Made by a program: the position numbers and the translations under genes
Source of the DNA: Sialis fuliginosa
Lineage: Eukaryota; Arthropoda; Insecta; Megaloptera; Sialidae
Assembly (NCBI GenBank): GCA_961205875.1
Contig: OY540814.1
Span: 8,848,993-8,912,992 of the forward strand
Reading direction: 5' to 3'
DNA: 64,000 nt
The notes under the pieces: model-generated
The model's database searches: none
What the model was told of the DNA's origin: nothing
Seen by the model: only the letters and a program-made list of their open reading frames with translations
Shown: positions 48,929 to 59,838 of the stretch, in pieces
Numbering within the stretch: the first letter of the stretch is position 1
Layout: every line of letters starts with the position of its first letter

Positions 48929-51900
48929 TTAGTTGGCTTCTTGTATAACAGTACGGAACCTATCTAATAAAATGTCTGCATGGTGAGGTTGAAATATTAA
49001 TGCTGGCCTAAATCTAATGGAGTGATCTCCACATCCACCCAATTGTACACCTTTATTCTTCATACGTCCAATTAGGTCATCTCGAAGTTTTGAATTACAG
49101 ACATTTATAGCCAAGAATGTTCCTCTTCCTCTTGTGGCACTTAAAATATTAGGAAACTCTTGTTCTAATTGTATAAGTCCATTATAAAGCTTTTCCCCAG
49201 TCTTTTGTACATTATCTAAAAGATTTTGTTCTTTGATGATATTTAGTATACGCTCTAATAATAATACTTTTCCTGGATCTCCCATCCATGTGTTGAATAC
49301 TCTGTATGTTTGTTTTGGACTAAAATAAAATAAAAATTAACTCAAATATATAAACGAGAGTCAACACATTAGCATGAAACTATTATTGCCTGGTGATTTT
49401 TACTAGTTTTTTAAACATTCAATTTTGAATATTTACTATACTAAATAAAAATGATTGTAATATTAAAAATTATACAAATGTATCATAAATTAAATTGCAG
49501 CAGGCAATGTGAAATTTTTTGTTGGTTTGAGAGTCTTAACAATTTATATTCATATTAAATATTACTTACGTCATGTCCTCAGTATGGTAGTATCCACCAA
49601 GTTGCATTTTCTTACTGAATGTTACAATGTCTGGTGGTGATTCAAGATCAAAATGTTCATGGCACCATATTTTACCAGTGGGACCTCCTCCAGTTTGTAC
49701 TTCATCAATAAGTAATCCTATACCATTCTTTTTAGTAATTTTTTGAAGTTCTTGAAAGAATTTTGGTGAAGCTTCATTGTCTCCTCCTTCTGATTGAATA
49801 GGTTCAATTACAATTCCAGCAACTGGCATACCTTTCTTTGAATATTTCTCAATCAGTTCTTCGACCTGAATAATAAAATTCATGTAATTAGATTATTAAT
49901 TGATATTTAACCAGCCCGCCCCACATTAACGTCATAAGAAATTTAATACTCCGTATTCTGGAAAGTAATACAATAAATCTGATTGTTTATATTGTCGGCA
50001 AACTTGAAATGTTTGTATATTGCAGGCCTTCGAACCGGAACTGAACCGAAAACCGTTATTTTTTGCCGGAACCGAACCGAAAAAAAATATCGGTTCTTTT
50101 TCGGTTCGGTACATGATAAAATATGTGCATTAACATGATCTTACTCCACACTTCAATTATTCAGGGCTAACATACAAGTACCATAAAATGTTCTAAATTA
50201 TGGTAGAAAATAAATTTTTAATACAAAAAAAAAATATAATTAATCATTTGGAGTGAAACGAAAAAACCGGAAAAACCGTTATTATTTTCGGAACGAAAAC
50301 TGGAACCAAACCGATATATATTTTTTTACTCGAACCAGAACGAAAACCGAAATGAAAAAAATAACGGTTCGAAGCCCTGGTATATTGTTTGTGAAACATA
50401 AAATTTTTAATTTATTTTGTTTTGATAGTTACATCTATCAATAATTTAAATATTACCTTCTCTGAAAATTTAATTAAAAAATAATGCCTTTTGTGAAAGT
50501 TACACTAATTTTTCATAAAAAGTGAAATTGTTAAAATACAGCTATTATTGCCAGCTGCACAGTGAAATTTTGCACTAAGGCCGGCCCATTAAGTGTTAAT
50601 AATATGTATATACAATAATTTCAATACCTCTGCCAAACAACGTTTATCTTCAGCATCATTTTCGCATTGATTATCTTTCAAAGGATATTTGTATTGTGGG
50701 AAAGATGCAATGGGCCAATCATAGGCAGGAATATCTAACTTGTGAATTGCTTTGGAGTGTGTGGTAGATAAAGCACCTAGAGTACGACCATGGAAAGCTC
50801 CACCGAATGATAGTAAACTCAATTTTGGTGAACCAGGTGGCATATTAATCATACATGATGACATTTCCTCTGCGCTGAATTCTGATTTTTCTCCACGTTG
50901 TTTTAACGCATATCTAATAAATATGTTTTTGAATGCATTTTCATTAGAGCAAGAGCCGCACATCATTGTTGTTATTTGTGTTAGCCCTTTTGGCGCTACC
51001 TGCATAAGTAACATATAATTGTATACAAAAATTCATTTTTTATAAAATAAGGTTTATAAAATCTTGAACAAAAAATTTTAAATTTCTTACCGACATTAAC
51101 ACATTCTTTAGCTTAGAAGGCCAGTCTGCACCTGGAAAAACACCCAGGGCTGGTCGATTCACTAATGATTTCTACAAAAAATGCATGCCATTTATATCTG
51201 TTTTATACTTCTTTATACTAGTATATTTTTTTAATACATACTATATTCTGTGGATCACTAAAAACAGATAAAAGCTCTGGATTATTGTAACCTACTGGTA
51301 CAGATGAGATTTGTGTGAATGCATCCAACAAATAATTTCCATCAACATCCACCAGATAATTACCAACTGATTTTTCATAATCCGCAAAAAATTGTACTGA
51401 GCCACATTGCTAAAAAATAATATAAGTTAAGTAGTAAGGGTTGTAAGGGAGTTCTGTAATTTTTTTTAGAGTAAATTATTTAAAAATATTTCATATAAAT
51501 TGTATTATAGTTGGTATACAGTGGAAAGTAAGTTAAAGTAAGTTAACAAGTATATGTATATTATGGATGGATATTCGTAACATCCTTTAAAGTATCGATA
51601 TCGAAATATTACTATTGTAAATCCTTTTGGCAGGTATCTGTCTTCATTTAGTTGAAATATTACCGTGAAAGCGTGTGTATATCAGCCATAATATTTTTTT
51701 TTGTTTTAGTAGTGTCGATAAATTTTGTTTGTTTGATTGTTTAATTGTTTGTGTTATTTATAAGGTAAGATGACAAACTATTTTCTTTTTTTAACTGAAC
51801 TAATTCAAATATTGTTTTTAAATACCTAAAGTAAGAATATTGACTTCTCATGAGTGGATGGTAGTATTTAGGGGTTGTATAAATTGTGAAACATTACAGT

Positions 51901-53978
51901 CGATAGTTAATGATTATAATATTTCAAAGGCAGAAGTAAAAAAAATAGTCGGAAAACTCCAGCAGCATAAACTCCGAAAATTTGATACGATTCGGGCGTA
52001 AGAGGAAAACTACACCTCGACAAGATCGTCAAATTAAAAAACCTTGTGTTACCGATCTAGTTTAGAAAAGTAGGACAGTGCATCCATGAACAAGGGGTGA
52101 CATGTAGAGTTACTAGGAAATGCACATTCATTTCTAAAATAAATGCACAAAATCAACTTACATTTGCAAAAAGTCACATTAATAAAACTGATGAATTTTG
52201 GAAAAATATTATCTGGAGTGACAAATCAAAGTATGAAGTAAAATCGAATGAAAGACACAGAAAAAAGAAGAATTTAAAAAATAATAATAATCAAATTAAC
52301 GGTAAAACATGAAGGTGCTAAGTCGGTTATGGTTTGGTGTTGTTTCTCTGCTGCAGGTGTAGGAAACCTTTTTATTATAGATGAAAAACTAAGGGCACTC
52401 AAGTATGTTGACATTTTAATAAATAATTTACTCGTATCGCAAGAAATCCGGGTATAGAAAATACTTATACGTTTTAATAGGATAACAACCCCAAGCTTAT
52501 GGCCAAAGTAACAAGAGAATTTTACAGCAAGAAGGAATTTATGTGTTAGATTGGCCCCCACCAAGCCCACATTTGAATCCCATAGAACATTTATGGGATC
52601 ATTTAGATAGAAAGATACTGCAAGACAGAAGAACAAACAGGGATGATTTTATTAATGAATTGCAAGAAACATGAAGGTAAATGAACCAAAAAACATTAAT
52701 AAACTCCATAAAAACTATCCCATGGCGTTTACAAGAAGTAATTAAAGCAAAAGGATACCAAACATCTCATTAAAAAAAAATTTTTAACTGTATTTTTATA
52801 TAATTTTCTATATGTTAACTTACTTTCCGATTTATGTAAATTTCCAAAAAAATTAATAAAAATAATTTGCATTAATATTTTTTTAATTTTCTGTCATTAA
52901 AGATTAAAGGCAAAGGTTTTGTTTACAATTTGTATTTATCAGAAATTTTTTGTTTGTTAACTTACTTTCCGAGGCCACTGTATGTATAAGTTAAAATTTT
53001 ATCTAAAGTTCTACTTAAAAACCATTATTGAGTAATATACTATCAATACAAGATAAGATTTAATAGATTTATTATATTAGTAAAATTAAAAATTATTAAT
53101 TTGATAATATACATGCACATAGGTCAAGGAGTTAATAAAAAATATTATTTAATATTAATTTATATTATAAAATTTATGGGTATTACTAAAAATGATTAAA
53201 AAATTATACAATATTGTAATCATAACAAACAAAATATTTCTATCAATTAACATGTTTATGAAAAATGATATGCAAATATTTATAAGAATAATGTATGTAT
53301 GAAGTACATGATTGTATGCATTAATAATTGACAAATGTATCCTATGTACCTATTATAAAACGAGACAAGCTAATGGGGGGCAATTTAAAACAGCTGCATG
53401 TATATACTCCATTATTAAAAGTCATAATTCAATTTATGTGGAAATTAACTGTAATTGGCTAGAGCAATAAAATAAACAATAAATTGAAAAATAACATACT
53501 TGAAGCTTCTTCAACTCTTGCATCAATTTTTTTGATTTCGGCCCTGGAATTTCAGTTCTTATTTTTGGTTCTGAAGGTTCTTCAGGAATAGAAGCAACAG
53601 TTGACTTACATTTGCTAACTAAAAATTATTAAAACCATAGTCAATTAAATAAAGTTTGTTTCATATTTAGAAACATAAAATTGTATTTATAAGAAAATAT
53701 TAAATAAGATTAAATTATATTTATTGAAATAATAAAGTATTTACAATAATATATTGAATAAACTAAAAGCAAGTAATTACTTATACATGTTATTTTATAG
53801 TTATCTTAATTTACAACAATGCAAACAATCGATTTTTAAAGCATGCATGCATTAATAAAAATAATATATTTTATCTATTTTAGAAATCAATATTTATATT
53901 TTATATACCTGTTGTTAGCTGTATAGATTCTCTGATTTTAAATATTGCTGATCTTGATTTCAATGTATTGTGAAACAT
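48929..53978 (-). CDS. ABAT: 4-aminobutyrate aminotransferase, mitochondrial, complete
   Basis: PLP enzyme that converts GABA and 2-oxoglutarate to succinate semialdehyde and glutamate in the mitochondrial matrix. Exons 53978-53909, 53618-53500, 51409-51242, 51171-51091, 50999-50628, 49865-49570 and 49319-48929 sum to 1,497 nt (498 aa; human is 500). The N-terminus is basic and hydroxylated without acid ([19 protein letters not shown]), as in a mitochondrial presequence. The class III transaminase fold is recognised by [31 protein letters not shown] with Cys160 and Cys163 (the CxxC that holds an iron-sulfur cluster in pig enzyme), [26 protein letters not shown] with Asp324 contacting the PLP ring, and FSKKMQLGG with Lys356 as the likely Schiff-base lysine. 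The C-terminal domain ends [20 protein letters not shown]. All phases match. Introns contain a Tc1 relic and a hAT-type MITE. Confidence 0.97.
50023..50379. mobile_element. 357-bp hAT-type MITE in an ABAT intron
   Basis: The ends CAGGCCTTCGAACCGGAAC and AACGGTTCGAAGCCCTG are inverted, and GAACCGAAAACCG-like phrases repeat inside. Perfect 8-bp duplications GTATATTG lie at 50,015-50,022 and 50,380-50,387. It lies in the intron between exons 50999-50628 and 49865-49570. The nearby 60-63-codon frames come from its repetitive interior. Confidence 0.88.
51519..52980 (+). mobile_element. Tc1/mariner element, inactive, in an ABAT intron
   Basis: A 1,462-bp element flanked by TA (51,517-51,518 and 52,981-52,982) with termini CAGTGGAAAGTAAGTTAAAG and, inverted, CAGTGGCCTCGGAAAGTAAG. 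The plus strand retains a Tc1-type transposase relic: a helix-turn-helix remnant near 51,860-52,030, then [20 protein letters not shown] (first catalytic Asp), [21 protein letters not shown] (second Asp) and [17 protein letters not shown] (third acidic residue). Several frameshifts and stop codons break the frame, for example near 52,035-52,060 and 52,300-52,320, so it cannot make transposase. It is antisense to ABAT. Confidence 0.9.
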
Positions 53979-54405
53979 TTTGATTAATTTATTTTAATAA
54001 ATATAAATATTTTTGTACTCCTAAACTTGGTTTTGTAGCAAATAATACTTGTCAACAAGCTGCGCTGAATCGGTATGCCGCTGAATGGCGTAGGCGAGGA
54101 CTGTTTATAACGTTTATAACATGAGAATTAAAGCTTGTTTCATATGAAATGGCCGATAAAAGTACTATTGATATTTTATGTGATATGTAGGTGTCTATTA
54201 CTACACAATTTTTTTTTTATTATTCATTCACGTAATAACGCTAGTACTTAAAAAAAATGCATACATTTATTTATTTTATTTTTATAAATATAGAAATCCG
54301 ATTAATATAATTTGATGTATTATTTTTTGGTTAGTTGGTTTGTTAATAGTTCATGTATTATGTGGACAAGTTAAAATACAAATAACTGGATTAGGTACTG
54401 ATAAT

Positions 54406-54888
54406 CAGTGTTGCTAGTATGAACTCCCTAAAAAGTACGATAGGCTTACTAAAATGGTATGAAATTTGACAAAAAGGTACGGTTTCAACCCCTGATACTA
54501 CAAATGTTAAAATTGTTAGAAATGTATTTGAATTATTATTTTTTATTTAATTATATTCTTTATTTTATTTTGTATTAAAAGACATCAATTATCAAGTAAT
54601 TAATCGACGCCCCTCGGAACGCCCTTTATGTTTCATTTAAAAAAATACTGAAAAGTAGATATAGATGAAAAAATTTAGGTACGTTTTGTTTTTACTCTAA
54701 TTTTTATTGGTGTTATTCATAATAAACATTTTATTATTTTATTATTTTTTTACGTAGTGAAGCTGACTAAAAACTTGTAAAAATCTTTGTGGGGCAAAAG
54801 GTACGGTCAGAGCTGAGGTACGATTTTGTTACGGTCGGGTCATGAAAAGTACGAAAACCGTACTAAAAAGTACGTTCTGGCAGCACTG
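54406..54888. mobile_element. 483-bp hAT-type MITE upstream of ABAT
   Basis: The ends CAGTGTTGCTAGTATGAAC and AAGTACGTTCTGGCAGCACTG-like (its last 15 bases are TTCTGGCAGCACTG with one preceding G) are inverted, with AAAAAGTACG subterminal on both sides and further AAGGTACGGT repeats inside. Perfect 8-bp duplications CTGATAAT lie at 54,398-54,405 and 54,889-54,896. Confidence 0.87.
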
Positions 54889-54896
54889 CTGATAAT

Positions 54897-56094
54897 GGCA
54901 ATCGGCTATTACCGCACCACTGACGAACGCCACTGATAGCAGTTTACAAATAAATATATATTTACTCAGTAAATATTGAACTGACCAAAAATTCCTTTTA
55001 CATTCTAATTAAATAATCTGATTAGATATATTCAATTTCTATGATGTTCACTATAAATAATATTGACAAAAACAAAAATACAGTTACTGTAACGTTATTA
55101 ATAGTTATATATTTAAAAAAATGCGTTTGTTTTATTAATAATTTAAGGGGGGGAAACGAATTTTATTTTATCAATGTTGCAATATAATAAAGAGATAGAA
55201 GCAAAGGTTCTTGTGGTAAACTTGAATTTTTTTTATACTATTTAAACAAGTTTTAATTTTTATCAATATTTAATATCATTTTGCTGGTTTGGGGGAATGC
55301 CAGGGTAGGCAAGGGTGCCATGAAATATATTAACCAACAAGTAAAAAAGTTTAAAATACTCTATAATATACCACAAAATAACCTAAAAATGAAAATATAA
55401 ATCAATTTATTAAAGAATATTGGTCATATAATATCGTACCATTCGTACCTAGTCACTGAACACGACTACTGTGTTTACCGTTTGGCTACAATGTTTGTAT
55501 GAACATCAATGTGTTAAAAAACAAATTCGACCTTCAAATAACCTTAGAACGGCCTGAACCAAACAAAAATAACTCAATCGTATTTCTCCCTTGGCAAACA
55601 ACATTTACTTAAATTAAATTTTTCCATACAGTTTCTTCTTTTTGAGTTATTTTCTTACCTTAATTTAAATGCTGCATTACATGGCCAGCCCAAAAAATTC
55701 TTGCATCCCAGGCAAACATAGAAATAGTGCCCTTAAATAATAATCAAGTATAGTTATTATTTAGGCAAGTCAGATTGGTGCCCAATCAAATTATAGCTTA
55801 GGCCGGCACTTATTGTAAGTGTATAAAAAATATAAACAATGACTAATATATGCACATATTTGCATGTATTATTGTTGTCTATTATAATAATAGGAATAAA
55901 TAAAAACAATATTATGCAGTTGAAATTTATATTTGATATAATCATTTATTATAGCATTTTATGATACAATAAATAATAAACCCTACACATATTTGAACAT
56001 AGTTTTTTAACCTTATAATCTATATGTATATATATTTATATATATTTTATAACGTAACGTTTAAAATTAACAAAGAATTTCATGTAACGAATAT
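54897..56094. other. AT-rich spacer between ABAT and NAPG
   Basis: It includes the NAPG 3' UTR; a candidate AATAAA on the minus strand lies near 55,950. A short G-rich patch is at about 55,290-55,318. No other gene. Confidence 0.4.
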
Positions 56095-58356
56095 TTAACA
56101 CAAACCTCCAGCTTCCATTTCATTTTCTTCATCTTCTTGTCCTCCTGGTGGTTTAGTCTAAAAAATATATATTTAATTTATGTTAATTCATCTAATATAA
56201 TATCATATATTAACAAAGTGTTCCTTGAAATCTCAGTTGTACTATAGGCTACATATAATCACGCTATCGCTTAATAGAGCTAAGCAGTGAATAAATTAGT
56301 TGCACAAGTAAAAAAATGAGCAAAATCATGAATGGACGTTTTGTGGAGTACAATTAGAAAGTCCATAAAGGCATAGATCTAACATTAATATTTAAGTCAC
56401 TGCAGATGTTTTTTTATATAAAACACGGGCGGTGTCAAGCATCAACTATCTTAAAGTCGCATTATGTCAGTAACAGCATCAATTACATAAAATTGGTTTT
56501 CAGATTTAAAAATCACATTTATCACAGATAATTATTGATTTAGGTAAAATAGACCTCGAGGAGGGGGGGGAGTATTTAATTTAAATAAGGTAATTGTTTC
56601 TATTTATTTTGTCGTATAGGTTGCAAATTAAGATTTAAGGTTCTATAGTTTTATATAATTAGGTAGAATATATTGAATTGTTTTTGTTTAAGCAATTTAT
56701 AATGTATCATCACGGTATCACTAAAAAAATCTGAGTAGTGGATATTTATATTTTTTATATTAGTTTCTTATTGTTTAAGAATCAATTGAGATCTTTAAAT
56801 GCATTCTGAATATAATCCATAAGGGTAGACATTTACCTTAACTACGCCACCTTGCGGTAAAGGTAAGCTGCGAGCTAACTTGGCGTATTCTATATCCATG
56901 TGCTTAATGAAAGGTGAATTAAGAGTACGTTCTGCACCTTCTGCATCCTCTTCATCATAAGCTTGCAGTAGCATCTCTAAAGTCTGAACCTCAGGGCCTT
57001 CACAACAGTTACCCCATTCCTTTAACAAAATTAAAATCATAGAAAAAATATTATATTTAATAGCATACCAATAAATGACTATACAGAGTTAATTGGTTAA
57101 TTCACTTAGTAAGCAAAAATGTGTTTTTTATAATGATGAAAATCAATAACTGTTGAAACTTTAATAAATAAAATTTCAATCTGTGAAAAGCATTGAAAAG
57201 TAAAGATTTTAAGCCTTAAAATTGTTTTTAATTTATTTCTGTACATCAATTAACATAATTACAAACCTTTTAATACTGCCCTTTTTTCTATGAATATTTT
57301 AATTCCTTAATTAATTTGATGAATATGTATTTAAATCACTAAATCACGATTTGTGTATGAAATATATACATTTAAAACAGGAATAAAGTAAATCTAAATT
57401 ATAACTAAAATAATTTTAAATTTAATTTTGAAGTCATACCTTAAAAGCTTTTTCAGCAGCTACAATATCACCTCTAGCAAGTTGGACTAGTACAAGAGCA
57501 ACAACAAGTCGGCCGGTAGCTCCTCGAGGTCCTCCAGCGTCTTCACCTTGTTGTTGAAGCCCGATCTCACGTCGGAGAGCATCAGCAGCTTGATCATATT
57601 GCCTCAAGCGTACAAGTATACGAGATATTTTAGATGCTATTTCAGCAGCTTGGCGTGTACTGTCTTCTGTCAATGCTACATCTACAGCACGTTGATACAG
57701 TGATAAAGATTGCTCTGGAAATTCTGATTCTAGAAGACGTGCTGCTCGGTCCAAAGAGGAAGCTCCTGCATCGGGACTGCCATGGGCTTGGTACAGTTGA
57801 CAAGCACGCTCTGCCAACCTATATACTTCACCTAAAGTACCTGCTTCTTTGCATATTAATATTGCTTGATCCAAACATTTTGCAGCATGAAATAATCTGT
57901 AATTTTTTTAGTTAAGGTAATATAAATAAAGAGTGTAAAATTAAGAAATAATTATAAAATAAAAAGGATACGCTCGAGTTTGTTTATGACATTCAACAGC
58001 CTTCATCAAACAATCCTTACATTGATCTAAACTTTTTGCAATACGAAAACATGTAGCTGAAAAAGTAAGTATTTTCTTAAGTAGTTATTATTATGATGAC
58101 AACAATGGATTTAGTATTTCCAGTGATATATCATTTTGTCAGATGTTTAGATAAATTTAGTAATTTAGTCACTTACCAGCTTTGTTGTATTCATCAGCAG
58201 CAATTTCATAATCAGGTCTCCATTTCAATAAAGATGTTTTGAGACTGTAAGATGATATTTGTTAGACACAGAAACATTAAAAAAAAAGCAATCGCACCTT
58301 TTTTCAGCTACCCGGATATGTTCTAAACCTTCCTCAATCTTTTTATTGCTATCCAT
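56095..58356 (-). CDS. NAPG: Gamma-soluble NSF attachment protein (gamma-SNAP), complete
   Basis: Adaptor that brings the NSF ATPase to SNARE complexes for disassembly and recycling after membrane fusion; cytosolic, membrane-recruited. Exons 58356-58298, 58244-58177, 58056-57972, 57896-57440, 57019-56837 and 56157-56095 sum to 915 nt (304 aa; human is 312). The protein is all-helical and TPR-like: MDSNKKIEEGLEHIRVAEK, LLKWRPDYEIAADEYNKA, CFRIAKSLDQCKDCLMKAVE, CLDQAILICKEAG, ASSLDRAARLLE and EQSLSLYQRAVDVALTEDS. It ends with an acidic tail and the family-typical C-terminus AGGLC. This ending and the lack of the alpha-SNAP C-terminus separate it from alpha/beta-SNAP. Junction phases all agree. 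It is head-to-head with POLE3, starts 761 bases apart. Confidence 0.96.
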
Positions 58357-59117
58357 TTCTAGAATAAGAGTTATTCAGATTTGGATATATTATATCAATA
58401 CAAATTTTATTTGACTAGTTAAAATGACAATTCGTTAAATAACCGCACTGTTAGATACTTCTGTTGGCTGCTGCTGGATCAATATTGAAGTACAAACGCT
58501 ACTTGGAATGTTGTTTTCAGTACTTTAATGTTAAATACTAGATTATTTTGATGGAATACTTAAATTTAATACTTTTATTTTTGGACAAAATGTTTAAAAC
58601 ACGACAATATCTAAATGAATTGTCTATATTTTGCAATTTTATTTTTTAGGATTTATTGATTTTAACCATACTGACAATTAATGTATTTGACACTTTGTAA
58701 ATCAGTGGTCGTTGAATTGTTGCAATTGCAGCTCCCGAATCAAACGAAAAAACAAATAAGTTTCTACCTTTGTTACATCGTTATAATAATGCCGTTTATA
58801 CGAAAATTATTTAATTTTAATTAACTATAGTTTTAAACATGATTCTTACCTGAATGTTCACTTTTATTATTTATAACTTGACAACATTTTTAAAATCTAA
58901 TTCTAGCGGGAAAAGCATTTAAAGACACCTTTTTGTTTGATTTAAAAAACTGTTTATTCTATTTTTATTGAGTTATCATAATAAAACTTTAAATTAGTTT
59001 AAGTATCAGGTAAAAATAATATTCATAAATGCAAATATTGAAATTAATAGATTTTACGGAAAAATATATTACGCATATTTATAATTTTCATGATAATTGT
59101 TTTTTTAAGGTTATGAG
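58357..59117. promoter_or_regulatory. Shared NAPG/POLE3 intergenic promoter region
   Basis: The 761 bases between divergent start codons hold both promoters. There is no obvious TATA box or CpG cluster. AT-rich throughout, with AG-acceptor-like TTTTTTAAG just before the POLE3 ATG, so POLE3 may have an upstream non-coding exon. Confidence 0.5.
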
Positions 59118-59569
59118 ATGGCAGAAAAACTCGAGGATTTAAATTTACCAAATACGGTTGTTACAAGATTAATAAAAGAAGCATTACCCGATGGACAAAA
59201 CACAATAGTTAGTAAAGAAGCTCGAACAGCATTAGGGAAAGCTGCATCAATATTTGTATTGTATGTGACATCAGCCGCTACGGATGTTGCAAAAAATAAC
59301 AGTCGTAAAACATTAACATCTCAAGATGTTTTTGACGCTTTAGTCGATATGGAATTTGAAGCATTTGTTGATCAACTAAAAGAATCTTTAGAAAGTATGA
59401 TTGAAGCAAATAAGTACATTTATTGATTCTAACCGTTTATTTTATTTTAGAATTCAAGCAATCTCAAAAAGAGAAAAAGGAAACTTCTAAGAAAAATAAA
59501 CAGAAGTCTGATCAGGCGGATGGTGAAGTAGGTGAAGTGATAGAAATTGATATGGAATCAGATTCATAG
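59118..59569 (+). CDS. POLE3: DNA polymerase epsilon subunit 3 / CHRAC-14 histone-fold protein, complete
   Basis: Small histone-fold protein of the NF-YB class that pairs with POLE4/CHRAC-16, serving DNA polymerase epsilon and the ACF/CHRAC remodeller; nuclear. Exons are 59118-59394 and 59451-59569 with a 56-bp intron, 396 nt (131 aa). The histone fold is recognised by [21 protein letters not shown]-like [20 protein letters not shown] and [20 protein letters not shown] Lys/Gln-rich helix follows, then an acidic end (IEIDMESDS). The donor GAAA/GTATGA at 59,394 is chosen over the later GTACAT at 59,414 because only the former keeps exon 2 open and restores the conserved [17 protein letters not shown] alignment. 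AATAAA at 59,621 follows the stop by about 50 bases. Confidence 0.95.
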
Positions 59570-59620
59570 ATACAGTTTTTAGGAATAATAATTTTATACA
59601 TTTATATAATTTTAATTTCC

Positions 59621-59635
59621 AATAAAATATTTATT
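59621..59635. terminator. Overlapping two-way poly(A) signal
   Basis: AATAAAATATTTATT gives AATAAA on the plus strand (59,621-59,626, for POLE3) and AATAAA on the minus strand (59,630-59,635, for LRSAM1). The genes converge, with stops at 59,569 and 59,839, so one short near-palindrome could serve both 3' ends. Confidence 0.55.
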
Positions 59636-59838
59636 TGCATTACAAAACAGTAAAACATACATTGTAAAATAAATTGTGATTAAAATCACACAACTGCATG
59701 GACAGATTACAATCGATAAAACAAAAGCCAAACAATCGATTGGTTTCTATCCTCAAAATATGAACGGTAAAATGCATTTAGCTGAAATATCCAAACGCAG
59801 GCACTTGCGAGAAACAACAGTGATGTGGCATTATGCTT

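Noticed and set aside
50253-50444. Open frame rich in Arg, Lys and Asn repeats
   Set aside because: It is the repetitive interior of the hAT-type MITE 50,023-50,379.
52274-52636. 120-codon minus-strand open frame
   Set aside because: It is the antisense shadow of the decayed Tc1 transposase.
56562-56575. G-rich stretch as a MITE end
   Set aside because: No inverted partner, target duplication or CAG terminus could be found around it.
59118-59426. POLE3 as a 102-residue single-exon protein
   Set aside because: It would lack the conserved charged tail; the spliced form restores it in frame.
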